Assembly (NCBI RefSeq): GCF_044792555.1
Contig: NZ_CP126238.1
Coordinates: 3,410,001 to 3,474,000, forward strand
Length of the DNA stretch: 64,000 nucleotides
From: Alicycliphilus denitrificans_A
Lineage (GTDB): Bacteria > Pseudomonadota > Gammaproteobacteria > Burkholderiales > Burkholderiaceae_C
Direction of reading: 5' to 3'
This document shows, piece after piece, positions 35,179-44,036 of this stretch (within the stretch, counting starts at the first letter, position 1; each line of letters starts with the position of its first letter). The position numbers were made by a program, and so were the translations under genes. The notes beneath the pieces were generated by a model. It was not told the origin of the DNA. It did not search any database and was given only the letters and a program-made list of their open reading frames with translations.

Positions 35179-36366
35179 ATGTTGATCGACTTTTTTTACA
35201 CCCTGCGCGCCGGCAAGCTGCCGGTGTCCGTCAAGGAATTCCTCACCCTGCTCGAAGCCCTGCAGGCCGGCGTGGTCGGCCCCAAGTCCGACGATGCCTG
35301 GAGCCTGGACGACTTCTACTACCTCGCGCGCACCGCGCTGGTCAAGGACGAAAAGCATTTCGACAAGTTCGACCGCGCCTTTGCCGCCTACTTCAAGGGC
35401 GTGGAGATGCTGGCCGACTTCAGCAAGGAAATCCCCGCCGACTGGCTGCGCAAGATGCTGGAGCGCGAGCTGACGCCCGAGCAGAAGGCCGCCATCGAGA
35501 AGATGGGCTGGGACGAGCTAATGGAGACGCTGAAGAAACGCCTGGAAGAGCAGAAAGGTCGGCACGAGGGCGGCAGCAAGTGGATCGGCACGGGCGGCAC
35601 CAGCCCCTTCGGCCATGGCGGCTACAACCCGCAGGGCATACGCATCGGCGGCGCCGGCAAGAACAAGAGCGCGGTCAAGGTCTGGGAGCAGCGCGCCTAC
35701 CGCGACTACGACGACAGCCAGGAGCTGGGCACGCGCAACATCAAGGTGGCGCTGCGCCGGCTGCGCAAGTTCGCGCGCGAGGGGCATGAACTGGAGCTGG
35801 ACCTGCCCGACACCATTCGCGCCACGGCGGCCAATGCCGGCTACCTAGACATCAAGATGGTGCCCGAGCGCCACAACAACGTGAAGGTGCTGCTGCTCAT
35901 GGACGTGGGCGGCACCATGGACGAGCATATCCAGCGCGTGGAAGAACTGTTCAGCGCCGTGAAGAGCGAGTTCAAGCACCTGGAGTTCTATTACTTCCAC
36001 AACTGCGTCTACGACTTCATGTGGAAGAACAACCGCCGCCGCTTCGCCGAGAAGTTCCCGACCTGGGACATCATCCGCAAGTACAACAAGGACTACAAGC
36101 TGATCTTCGTGGGCGACGCAACGATGAGCCCCTACGAGATCCTGCAGCCCGGCGGCAGCGTGGAATACAACAACGAGGAGCCCGGCGCCGAGTGGCTGCA
36201 GCGCCTGACGCACGCCTTCCCCAAGTTCGCCTGGATCAACCCCGAGCCGCAGGGCGTGTGGCAGTACCGCCAGAGCATCAGCATCGTGCAGCAGCTCATG
36301 GGCCAGCGCATGTACCCGCTGTCGCTCAAGGGCCTCGAAGAAACGATGCGGCTTTTGTCAAAATAG
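35179..36366 (+). CDS. VWA-domain protein (CoxE-like), MoxR partner
   Basis: 395-residue cytoplasmic protein. The N-terminus MLIDFFYTLRAGKLPVSVKEFL matches the CoxE-like family. The VWA fold begins at about residue 234 with VLLLMDVGGTMDEHI: the MIDAS motif DxSxS is altered to DVGGT, so metal binding may differ. Later VGDATMSPYEI (about 312) supplies the distal MIDAS positions. Partner of the upstream MoxR ATPase. tamA starts 6 bases after it. Confidence 0.88.
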   Translation: MLIDFFYTLRAGKLPVSVKEFLTLLEALQAGVVGPKSDDAWSLDDFYYLARTALVKDEKHFDKFDRAFAAYFKGVEMLADFSKEIPADWLRKMLERELTPEQKAAIEKMGWDELMETLKKRLEEQKGRHEGGSKWIGTGGTSPFGHGGYNPQGIRIGGAGKNKSAVKVWEQRAYRDYDDSQELGTRNIKVALRRLRKFAREGHELELDLPDTIRATAANAGYLDIKMVPERHNNVKVLLLMDVGGTMDEHIQRVEELFSAVKSEFKHLEFYYFHNCVYDFMWKNNRRRFAEKFPTWDIIRKYNKDYKLIFVGDATMSPYEILQPGGSVEYNNEEPGAEWLQRLTHAFPKFAWINPEPQGVWQYRQSISIVQQLMGQRMYPLSLKGLEETMRLLSK

Positions 36367-36371
36367 CCCGC

Positions 36372-38222
36372 ATGATCCACAAGCCTTCAGCGCCGGCCCG
36401 GTGGCCGGCGTTGCTGTTTTTGCCCCTCATCGTCATGCTGCTGCAGGGCTGCAGCGTGCTGTCGCCGGAGCCCGCAGCAGCCGCGGCGCAAGACAGCGAG
36501 CGCGATGCCTTCGCGCTCGACATACAGGCCGAGGACGACGACATCCGCGCCTACCTGGGCCAGCACCTGGAGCTGCAGCGCTTTCGCAAGCTGCCCGACC
36601 TGCAGGCCAGCGAGCTCGCCCGCCTGCTGCAGGCGGCCGACGCCAACGCACGCGAGCTGCTGGCCACGCTGGGCTATTTCAGCCCCGAGATCACCCTTGC
36701 GCTGCACCAGGAGCTGCCGACACGCCGCGTGCAGGTGCGCGTGCTGCCCGGCCCGCGCACGCATATCGCCAGCGTGGACATCGCCCTGGCCGGCAGCGGC
36801 GCGCCCACCGAGGACCTGGCGCGCCGCCAGGCCCAGCTGCAGCGCGGCTGGGGCCTGCCGGCGGGCGCGCCCTTCACCCAGCAGGCCTGGGACGAGGCCA
36901 AGACCCAGGGCCTGCGCAGCCTGCAGGCACGCCGCTATCCGACCGCGCGTATCACCGAGAGCCGCGCCGATGTGGACGCCGACAGCGCCCAGGCGCGCCT
37001 CTCGGCGCAGTACGACAGCGGCCCTGCCTACCGCTTCGGCCCGCTGCAGATGCGCGGCGGCGAGCGCTACGACAGCCTGGGCCTGGCCCGCATCGCGCTT
37101 CTGCCCACGGGTGCGGACTACAGCGAGGCCCGGCTGCTCGACGCCCAGCAGCGCCTGGCCGCGAGCGGCTACTACGACGCGGTGTTCCTCACGCTGGACA
37201 CCGGGGCCGCCGACCCGCAGGCCGCGCCCGTCATCGCCCAGGTGCGCGACGCGCCGCTGCAAAAGCTGGTCTTCGGTGTCGGCATCTCCACCGACAGCGG
37301 GCCGCGCCTGTCCATGGACCATGTCCACAACCGCCTGCCGGCCTTGGGCTGGCGCGCCGTGAGCAAGGTGAGCCTGGACCGCAACCTCGGCCTGATCTCC
37401 ACCGACTGGACCGCACTGCCCTCGGCCAGCGGCTGGCGCTGGTTCACCGGCGCGCAGCTGCAGCGCGAGGCCACGGGCAGCTTCGACGTGGACAGCACGC
37501 GCCTGCGCGCCGGGCGCACGCAAAACGGCGACCACATCGACCGCAGCTATTTCCTGCAGCACGACACGGCCAAGAGCCGCGACCCCGGCGCGCCGCCATC
37601 GAGCAGCGCCATCAGCGGCAACTTCGGCTGGACCGGGCGCTACTTCAACAACAACACCGCGCCCACGCGCGGCTGGGGCCTGGCCGGCGAGATCGGCCTG
37701 GGCAGCACGCTGCGCCCGTTCGGCGCTCCCTTCGTGCGCACGCAGCTGCGCTGGCAGTCCTTCATCGACCTGGGGCGCGTGGACCTGGGCGAGCAGGTGC
37801 GCCGCGCTAGCCGCCTGTCGTTGCGCCTGGAGGGCGGCGCGGTGCTGGCGCGCGCAGATGCCGACATCCCCGTGACCCAGCTGTTCCTGACCGGCGGCGA
37901 CACCAGCGTGCGCGGCTACGGCTACCGCAGCATAGGCGCGGGCATCAACAACGGCCAGTTGTTCGGCGGGCGCTACATGGCCGTGGGCAGCGCCGAGTGG
38001 CAGCGCCCCATCACCGTGCGCGGCAACCGCACGGACTTTGAAGGCGCCCTGTTCGTGGACGCCGGCGCCGTGGCCGACAAACCCGGCGAAATGAGCGCGC
38101 GCGTGGGCCTGGGCGCGGGCCTGCGCTGGCGCAGCCCGGTGGGGCCACTGCAGGCCGACCTGGGCTATGGCCTGCAGTCGCACGAGCTGCGCCTGCACCT
38201 GCGGCTGGGCTATACATTTTGA
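36372..38222 (+). CDS. tamA: Translocation and assembly module subunit TamA (BamA/Omp85 family)
   Basis: 616-residue outer-membrane protein. The leader carries a lipoprotein-like LLQGCSV at about residues 22-28, although Omp85 proteins are not usually lipidated. POTRA-like repeats cover about 50-300 and the 16-strand barrel about 300-616. It contains GGDTSVRGYGYRS (about 511-523), the conserved L6-loop VRGY motif, and ends in an aromatic residue (LGYTF), the outer-membrane sorting signal. With TamB it forms a periplasm-spanning module for outer-membrane protein or lipid traffic. Confidence 0.93.
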   Translation: MIHKPSAPARWPALLFLPLIVMLLQGCSVLSPEPAAAAAQDSERDAFALDIQAEDDDIRAYLGQHLELQRFRKLPDLQASELARLLQAADANARELLATLGYFSPEITLALHQELPTRRVQVRVLPGPRTHIASVDIALAGSGAPTEDLARRQAQLQRGWGLPAGAPFTQQAWDEAKTQGLRSLQARRYPTARITESRADVDADSAQARLSAQYDSGPAYRFGPLQMRGGERYDSLGLARIALLPTGADYSEARLLDAQQRLAASGYYDAVFLTLDTGAADPQAAPVIAQVRDAPLQKLVFGVGISTDSGPRLSMDHVHNRLPALGWRAVSKVSLDRNLGLISTDWTALPSASGWRWFTGAQLQREATGSFDVDSTRLRAGRTQNGDHIDRSYFLQHDTAKSRDPGAPPSSSAISGNFGWTGRYFNNNTAPTRGWGLAGEIGLGSTLRPFGAPFVRTQLRWQSFIDLGRVDLGEQVRRASRLSLRLEGGAVLARADADIPVTQLFLTGGDTSVRGYGYRSIGAGINNGQLFGGRYMAVGSAEWQRPITVRGNRTDFEGALFVDAGAVADKPGEMSARVGLGAGLRWRSPVGPLQADLGYGLQSHELRLHLRLGYTF

Positions 38223-38321
38223 TTTATAAATTTATGAGCTATTCGCGCTTACTACATATTGGTTTCAAGCATTTTTTATAGATAAACCCAGTAGATTCAA
38301 GCGCAAACAGCTATCGTTTTT
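38222..38321. repeat. Pair of facing hairpin repeats between tamA and tamB
   Basis: A left unit GAGCTATTCGCGCTTACTAC (38236-38255) and a right unit GTAGATTCAAGCGCAAACAG (38291-38310) with CTATC are imperfect inverted copies, so the whole 100 bases can fold into one long arm. Both carry the GCTAT and GCGCTT elements of the dispersed family. Confidence 0.6.
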
Positions 38322-38328
38322 GCAATCC

Positions 38329-41300
38329 ATGACATCGCCCTACGACCCCCAGCCCTACGCCGCGGCCGCCGCGCCGCAGCCGCAAGCACCGCGCCGCGGC
38401 CGCTGGCGCATGGTGCAGAGCCTGGCCGCAGGGCTGCTGGTCCTGGCTCTGGCGCTGGCCGGCGCGCTGTGGTGGTGGGCCGGCAGCAGCGGCTCGCTGG
38501 CCGCCACGCTCACGCGCGCGGCGCAGTACCTGCCCGAGGGCCAGAGCCTGCAGGCGGGCGAGGTCAGCGGCTCGCTGCGCGCCGGCGGGCGCATAGGCTG
38601 GCTGCGCTGGAGCAGCCCCCAGCTGGCCGTGGAGGTACGCGACGCCCAGATCAGCTGGCGCCTGGCGCCGCTGCTGCGCCGCGAGCTGCGCATAGACAGC
38701 CTGGAGCTGGCGCGGCTCACCCTCACGCCGGGCGCGCCCAGCAGCGAGCCCAGCGCGCCGCTGGAGCAGCTGTTACTGCCGCTGCAGGTGGCGCTGCCGT
38801 TTCGCGTGCAGCACATCACCTGGGCCGGCCCCAGCCCCATCGCCATCGACGGCCTGACCGGCAACTACCGCTACGACGGCGCGCAGCACCACCTGACCGT
38901 GGACCAGGTCGCGCTGGCCCAGGGCCGCTATGCGCTGCAGGCCCGGCTGCAGGCGGCCGCGCCCATGGCGCTGTCGGCCCGCCTGAGCGGCAGCCTGCAG
39001 ACCGAGGTGCCCGGCAGCGCGCAGCCGCTGCAGGCCCAGGCCCAGGCCGAAGTACAGGGCCAGCTCGCCACGGCCGACGCCCGGCTGGAGGTGACGGCCC
39101 GGCTGCGCGGCGCGGCAGACACCCAGCCGCCGCTGAGCGCCGACCTGCAGGCACGCATCGCCCCCTGGGCCAGCCAGCCCCTGCTGCAGGCCGCCGCCGA
39201 TCTGCAGGGGCTGGACCTGGCGGCGCTCTGGCCCCAGGCACCGGCCACGCAGCTGAGCGGCAGCGCCAGCGTGGAGCCCACCGCCCATGGCTGGGCCATG
39301 CAGGCGCGGCTGCACAACGCCGCGCCCGGCCCCTGGGACAGGCAGCGCCTGCCGCTGGACAGCCTGCAGGCCCAGGCCAGCTACGACGGCCAGGAATGGG
39401 CCGTGACCGAGGCCCGGCTGCAGCTGGGCAAGGGCAGCGCCAGCCTGCAGGGCAGCTACCGGCCCGCCACGCAGACGCTGCAGGGCCGCGCCGAGCTGCG
39501 CGCACTCAACCCCGCGGCCCTGCACAGCCTGCTGGACGCCGCGCCGCTGAACGGGCAGATCAGCGCCGACGGGAGCGATGACGGCGCCGTGCGCTTTGCC
39601 GTCGACCTGCGCGCCGCAGCCGCACGCGCCACAGCCAGCAGCGGCGCGGCACTGCGCCTGGACCGGCTGACCGCCCAAGGCCAGTGGCAGGACGGCAGGC
39701 TCGCCATCGCGCGCCTGCAGCTCCACGCCCTGCAGGCCCGGCTGCAGGGGCAGGATCTGCACATCAGCACCGCCGCACCGTCGCTGCAGGGCCGGCTGCA
39801 GGCCAGTCTGCCCGGAGCCACGGCGCAGTTCGACGGCCAGATCGCGCCCCAGAGCGGCAAGGGCCGGCTGGCCCTGGATCTGCAGGACGCACAGCGCAGC
39901 CAGCGCTGGCTGCAGGCCCTGCCCGGCATGGCCGGGGCCAGCGCCGGCTGGGGCCTGGAGGGCAATGCTGCCTTCAGCGCCGACTGGCAGGGCGGCTGGC
40001 AGCAGCTACAGCGCCAGCTGCAGGCCGCCGGCCTGCTGGCCGGCGATGGACAGAAAGCCACGGCGGGCGATGGCGGCTTTGCGCTGCAGGCCCGTCTGTC
40101 GGCGCCGCGCCTGCAGATCAGCCAGCCCGGGCCAGAGGGCGCGGCGCCGCTGGCGCTGGAACTGCAGCACACCAGTGCCACCCTGTCCGGCACGCTGGCC
40201 CAGGCCAGCCTGCAGTGGGACGGCACGCTGCGCCACGTGCAAGGGCCCGGCCAACCGGAGCTGCGCGCCCGGCTGCAGCTGCGTGCAGAGGCAGGCCAGC
40301 GCGGCGCAGGCCGCTGGCAGGCGCAGGTCAACGCCCTGCAGCTACAGGCCAGCGCCACCGGCCAGCCCGGCCCGTGGGCGCTGCACCTGGCCCAGCCCCT
40401 GGCCATCACCCTGCGCCAAGCGCCGCAGCTGGAACTGGAGGCCACGGCCGGCCAGGCCGAGCTGAGCGGCCCCGCGCCCGGCAAGGTGCAGCTGCGCTGG
40501 CAGCCGCTGCACTACGCGCAGGGCGCAGCAGGCACGCAAGGCGCGGCCCGGCTGCGCAGCCAGGGCGAACTGATCGGCCTGCCGCTGGCCTGGGCCAGGG
40601 CCTGGCAGATAGACGGACATTCGGACGGGCAGGACGCCCTTGCGCGCCTGGGCCTCAGCGGCGACCTGGTGCTCAACGGCCGCTGGGACATAGACGCCGG
40701 CGAGCACCTGCGCGCCAGCGCCACGGTGGAGCGCGCCAGCGGCGACCTCAGCCTCCTTACCGGCGACGCGGACGCCCCCAGCGTGGTGCACAGCAGCGGC
40801 CAGGGCCAGGCCGCGGCCCTGCCCCGGGTGGGCGCCAGCACCCCCGCCGGCCTGCGCCGGGCAGCGCTCACGCTCAGCGCCGATGGCGACGCCCTGCGCG
40901 CAGAGCTGGACTGGGACAGCGAACGCGCCGGCCGCGTGCAACTGGCTGGCCGCACCAGCCTGGCACGCACCGCAGGCGGCTGGACCTGGCCCGAAGACGC
41001 CCCGCTGGCCGCCAGCGTGCGCGCCGAGCTGCCCGACGTGGGCGTGTGGTCCACGCTGGCGCCGCCCGGCTGGCGCGTGCGCGGCACCCTGAGCGCCGAT
41101 GCGCGCCTGAGCGGCACGCGCGCCGCACCGCGTTGGAGCGGGCAGCTGGCGGCCGAGCAGTTCGGCGTGCGCTCGCTGCTCGACGGCGTGGACCTGCAGG
41201 GCGGCCGCCTGCGCGCCACGCTGCAGGGCCAGCAACTCAGCATCACCGAGCTGAGCCTGCACGGCGGCCAGGGCGGCCGCGCGCGCATCGCCGGCTACAG

Positions 41301-42399
41301 CGGCAACCGCACGGCCGCACCGCAGGACGGCGGCACCCTCAGCGGCAGCGGCAGCATCACCTGGGGCAGCACGGGCGAGGCGGGCGCGCCCGGCCTGTCG
41401 GGCATCACCATGGATCTGCGCGCCAGGGCCCAGGCGCTGCAGCTGCTGGTGCGCGCCGACCGGCAGCTCAGCGTCTCGGGCGATCTGCAGGCGCGGCTGC
41501 AGGGCGGGCAATTCACGCTGCGCGGCCGGCTCAAGACCGACCGCGCCACCATCATCCTGGCCGAATCGGGCGCGCCCCGGCTGGGCGCCGACGTGGTCGT
41601 GCACTCGGCCGCCCTGCGGCGCGCGGCCGCGGCCCGGGCCGACAAGGCCAGCCAGGCATCGGGCCAGGTGCAGGCCGCCAGGCCGCCCGACATCGCCATC
41701 ACGCTCGATCTGGGCGAGGACTTCGCGCTGCAGGGCCACGGCATCAGCACGCGCCTGCAAGGCCAGCTGGAGATACGCAGCAGCAGCGCCACCGGCGGCC
41801 AGCCGCGCGTCACCGGCGAGCTGCGCACCGTGCAGGGCCGCTACCGCGCCTGGGGCCAGGCGCTGGACGTGGAAAGCGGCCTGCTGCGCTTCAACGGCCC
41901 GTACGACAACCCGGCGCTGGACGTGCTGGCACTGCGCCCCAACATCAGCGTGCGCGCCGGCGTGCAGGTCACGGGCACGGCGCGCGCGCCGCGCGTGCGC
42001 CTGTATGCCGACCCAGATCTGCCCGACGCCGAAAAGCTCTCCTGGGTGGTGCTGGGCCGCAGCGCCAGCGCCGGCGGCGCCGAGGCCGCCCTGCTGCAGC
42101 AGGCCGCCCTGGCCTTCCTGGGCCGCGGCGGCGGCGACGGCACGGCGGGCATCGCCCGGCACCTGGGCCTGGACGAAATCGGCTTCAAGGGCCCGCAGGC
42201 CGGCGCCGACGCCAGCGAGGCCGCCCTCACCCTGGGCAAGCGCCTGTCCAAGGACTTGTACGTGACCTACGAGCGCAGCCTCTCGGGCGTGCTGGGCACG
42301 CTCTACATCTTCTATGACCTGTCCAAGCACCTCACGCTGCGCGGGCAGACGGGCATGCAAAGCGCGGTGGACCTGATCTACACCGTGCGCTATGACTGA
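38329..42399 (+). CDS. tamB: Translocation and assembly module subunit TamB (DUF490)
   Basis: 1356-residue inner-membrane-anchored periplasmic protein. A Pro/Ala-rich cytoplasmic start (about 1-25), one membrane anchor (about 28-52, VLALALAGALWWWAG), a long beta-rich stretch of Gln/Ala-rich repeats that would build the hydrophobic groove, and the C-terminal DUF490 domain (about 1000-1356, with RLYADPDLPDAEKLSWVVLG at about 1223). It ends in YTVRYD. It pairs with TamA encoded upstream. The ATG at 38329 follows a repeat copy; no strong ribosome site is visible. Confidence 0.93.
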   Translation: MTSPYDPQPYAAAAAPQPQAPRRGRWRMVQSLAAGLLVLALALAGALWWWAGSSGSLAATLTRAAQYLPEGQSLQAGEVSGSLRAGGRIGWLRWSSPQLAVEVRDAQISWRLAPLLRRELRIDSLELARLTLTPGAPSSEPSAPLEQLLLPLQVALPFRVQHITWAGPSPIAIDGLTGNYRYDGAQHHLTVDQVALAQGRYALQARLQAAAPMALSARLSGSLQTEVPGSAQPLQAQAQAEVQGQLATADARLEVTARLRGAADTQPPLSADLQARIAPWASQPLLQAAADLQGLDLAALWPQAPATQLSGSASVEPTAHGWAMQARLHNAAPGPWDRQRLPLDSLQAQASYDGQEWAVTEARLQLGKGSASLQGSYRPATQTLQGRAELRALNPAALHSLLDAAPLNGQISADGSDDGAVRFAVDLRAAAARATASSGAALRLDRLTAQGQWQDGRLAIARLQLHALQARLQGQDLHISTAAPSLQGRLQASLPGATAQFDGQIAPQSGKGRLALDLQDAQRSQRWLQALPGMAGASAGWGLEGNAAFSADWQGGWQQLQRQLQAAGLLAGDGQKATAGDGGFALQARLSAPRLQISQPGPEGAAPLALELQHTSATLSGTLAQASLQWDGTLRHVQGPGQPELRARLQLRAEAGQRGAGRWQAQVNALQLQASATGQPGPWALHLAQPLAITLRQAPQLELEATAGQAELSGPAPGKVQLRWQPLHYAQGAAGTQGAARLRSQGELIGLPLAWARAWQIDGHSDGQDALARLGLSGDLVLNGRWDIDAGEHLRASATVERASGDLSLLTGDADAPSVVHSSGQGQAAALPRVGASTPAGLRRAALTLSADGDALRAELDWDSERAGRVQLAGRTSLARTAGGWTWPEDAPLAASVRAELPDVGVWSTLAPPGWRVRGTLSADARLSGTRAAPRWSGQLAAEQFGVRSLLDGVDLQGGRLRATLQGQQLSITELSLHGGQGGRARIAGYSGNRTAAPQDGGTLSGSGSITWGSTGEAGAPGLSGITMDLRARAQALQLLVRADRQLSVSGDLQARLQGGQFTLRGRLKTDRATIILAESGAPRLGADVVVHSAALRRAAAARADKASQASGQVQAARPPDIAITLDLGEDFALQGHGISTRLQGQLEIRSSSATGGQPRVTGELRTVQGRYRAWGQALDVESGLLRFNGPYDNPALDVLALRPNISVRAGVQVTGTARAPRVRLYADPDLPDAEKLSWVVLGRSASAGGAEAALLQQAALAFLGRGGGDGTAGIARHLGLDEIGFKGPQAGADASEAALTLGKRLSKDLYVTYERSLSGVLGTLYIFYDLSKHLTLRGQTGMQSAVDLIYTVRYD

Positions 42400-42400
42400 A

Positions 42401-42465
42401 TTCAAACCAAATCAGCCCGCAACGCTTATTCAGCAAGCGTTAGAAGCTATTATTTTGATTGCGAA
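42401..42465. repeat. Dispersed intergenic hairpin repeat, copy 8 (well preserved)
   Basis: Directly after the tamB stop. AACGCTT (42421-42427) and AAGCGTT (42435-42441) form a perfect 7-base-pair stem with a 7-base loop, flanked by TTCAAACCAAATCAG and AGAAGCTATTATTTTGATTG. The C-to-T change in one arm is matched by a compensating change in the other, compared with copy 3. Confidence 0.75.
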
Positions 42466-42501
42466 ATAACCCTGCCGCCAGGCCCTTACAATCTGGCCTC
42501 C

Positions 42502-42576
42502 CTCCCCGTAGTTCAATGGATAGAACGAGCGCCTCCTAAGCGCTAGATACAGGTTCGATTCCTGTCGGGGGGACCA
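42502..42576 (+). tRNA. tRNA-Arg (anticodon CCT)
   Basis: Acceptor CTCCCCG (42502-42508) pairs with CGGGGGG (42566-42572) with one G-U pair. The anticodon arm AGCGC-CTCCTAA-GCGCT gives anticodon CCT for the AGG codon. T arm with GGTTCGATTCC and a genomic ACCA. Confidence 0.95.
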
Positions 42577-42584
42577 CTTTCAAG

Positions 42585-42611
42585 GCCGCCGCTTCCAAAG
42601 GAAGGGGCGGC
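42585..42611 (+). terminator. Terminator-like hairpin after tRNA-Arg
   Basis: GCCGCCGCTTCC and GGAAGGGGCGGC pair with one mismatch around a 3-base loop, followed by TTCTGGTTT. It lies between tRNA-Arg and the convergent cardiolipin synthase gene and could serve both. Confidence 0.5.
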
Positions 42612-42641
42612 TTCTGGTTTCATGGGCCCATGGGCGCCGCG

Positions 42642-44036
42642 CTATAGCTGGAACCCCAGCGCCCGCACCATTCCTTCCGTAATGTCGCGCGGCCAGGAAG
42701 GGCGGCGCGCGTGGTAGGGGCGGGCCTGGGCGATGAGCCCTGCGCACCATTGCGAGAGCCAGCGCAGTTCCTCGGCGCCATAGAACGCGGTCATGGCCTC
42801 GTAGTTCAGGAACAGGCTGCGCGCGTCCAGATTCAGCGAGCCCACCAGGGCCAGGTCGTCGTCTATGAGCACGGCCTTGGCGTGCACCATGGCAGGGGCC
42901 AGCCACACCTGGGCACCGGCGGCACTCAGGTCGCGCAGCGCGCGCTCGCGCGCCATGTCGGCCAGGCGGTGGTTGGAGCGCGCGGGCAGCAGCAGGCTCA
43001 CGCGCACGCCGCGGCGGCAGGCCAGGCACCAGGCGTCGAGCAGGGCCTGGTCGGGCACGAAGTACGGCGTGACGGCCACGATGCGCCGCTGGGCGTGGTA
43101 GGCCGCGGCCAGCAGCAAGGCGTGCACGGTGTCGTCGGCATGGTCGGGACCGCTGGCCACCCACTGCGCCAGGGGGCCACGAGCGGGCGCATGCAGGCCG
43201 GGCGTGCCGTGCGGCCGGCGCGCCTTGCGCAGGGCCAGGCCCCGGGCCACGCGCCAGTCGGTGTTGAACTGCGCCAGGGCCTGGGCGGCCAGGGGGCCGT
43301 GCACCTCGTAGCTCAGGTCGATCCACGCCGGCCGGCCGGGCCGATCAATGAAATACTCGCTGGCCAGGTTGCGCCCGCCGCTCCACAGGCGCTGGCCGTC
43401 GGCCACGGCCAGCTTGCGGTGGTTGCGCAGGTTGACGCGCCCGTGCAGCGGGTTGTGCAACAGCGGCATGAAGCGGCGCACCTGCACGCCCTGGCGCTTG
43501 AGGCTGCGCAGCATGCCCCCCGGCATGCCCATGCCGCCCATGGCGTCCACCAGCAGGCGCACGCTGACACCGTGGCGCACGCGCTCCAGCAAGGCCTGGG
43601 CGATCTGGCGGCCGGTGTCGTCATTGGCAAATATGTAGGTGCAGACGTCCAGCCGCTGGCGCGCCGAGGCAATGGTGGCCAGCAGCGACTGCAGGGATTG
43701 GGCGCCATCGGCGTGCAGCAGCACGCGCACATTGCGCACGGCAGGCGCCAGCTCCATGCCGGCCAGCAGGCGCGTGGCCCAGGGCGGGCCGCCATCGGGC
43801 AGCTGCAATGCCTGCACGCGCACCCGGCGTGCGGGCCGCACGAACTTGCGCGCGCCGAACAACAGAAACAACGGCAGGGTCAGGTAGGGAAAGGTGAGCA
43901 TGCCCAGCACCCAGGCCATGGCCGCCGAAGGGTGGCGGCGCTGCTGGCCGATGCGCGTGCCCAGCACGTACACCAGCAGGCCGGCGGCCACGAGCAGCGT
44001 GTGGCCCAGGCCCGAGAGCAGGGTCACGCGGATCAT
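42642..44036 (-). CDS. cls: Cardiolipin synthase (phospholipase D family)
   Basis: 464-residue inner-membrane enzyme that joins two phosphatidylglycerols or a related pair of phospholipids. Two N-terminal membrane helices (about residues 8-28 and 40-62, the PLDNc type) precede two PLD domains. The HKD sites are NHRKLAVADGQRLWSGGRN (about residues 207-225) and VHAKAVLIDDDLALVGSLN (about 385-403); both keep His and Lys. The ATG overlaps the sensor-kinase stop by 4 bases, so a two-component system and a membrane-lipid enzyme form one operon. Confidence 0.88.
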   Translation of the reverse strand: MIRVTLLSGLGHTLLVAAGLLVYVLGTRIGQQRRHPSAAMAWVLGMLTFPYLTLPLFLLFGARKFVRPARRVRVQALQLPDGGPPWATRLLAGMELAPAVRNVRVLLHADGAQSLQSLLATIASARQRLDVCTYIFANDDTGRQIAQALLERVRHGVSVRLLVDAMGGMGMPGGMLRSLKRQGVQVRRFMPLLHNPLHGRVNLRNHRKLAVADGQRLWSGGRNLASEYFIDRPGRPAWIDLSYEVHGPLAAQALAQFNTDWRVARGLALRKARRPHGTPGLHAPARGPLAQWVASGPDHADDTVHALLLAAAYHAQRRIVAVTPYFVPDQALLDAWCLACRRGVRVSLLLPARSNHRLADMARERALRDLSAAGAQVWLAPAMVHAKAVLIDDDLALVGSLNLDARSLFLNYEAMTAFYGAEELRWLSQWCAGLIAQARPYHARRPSWPRDITEGMVRALGFQL

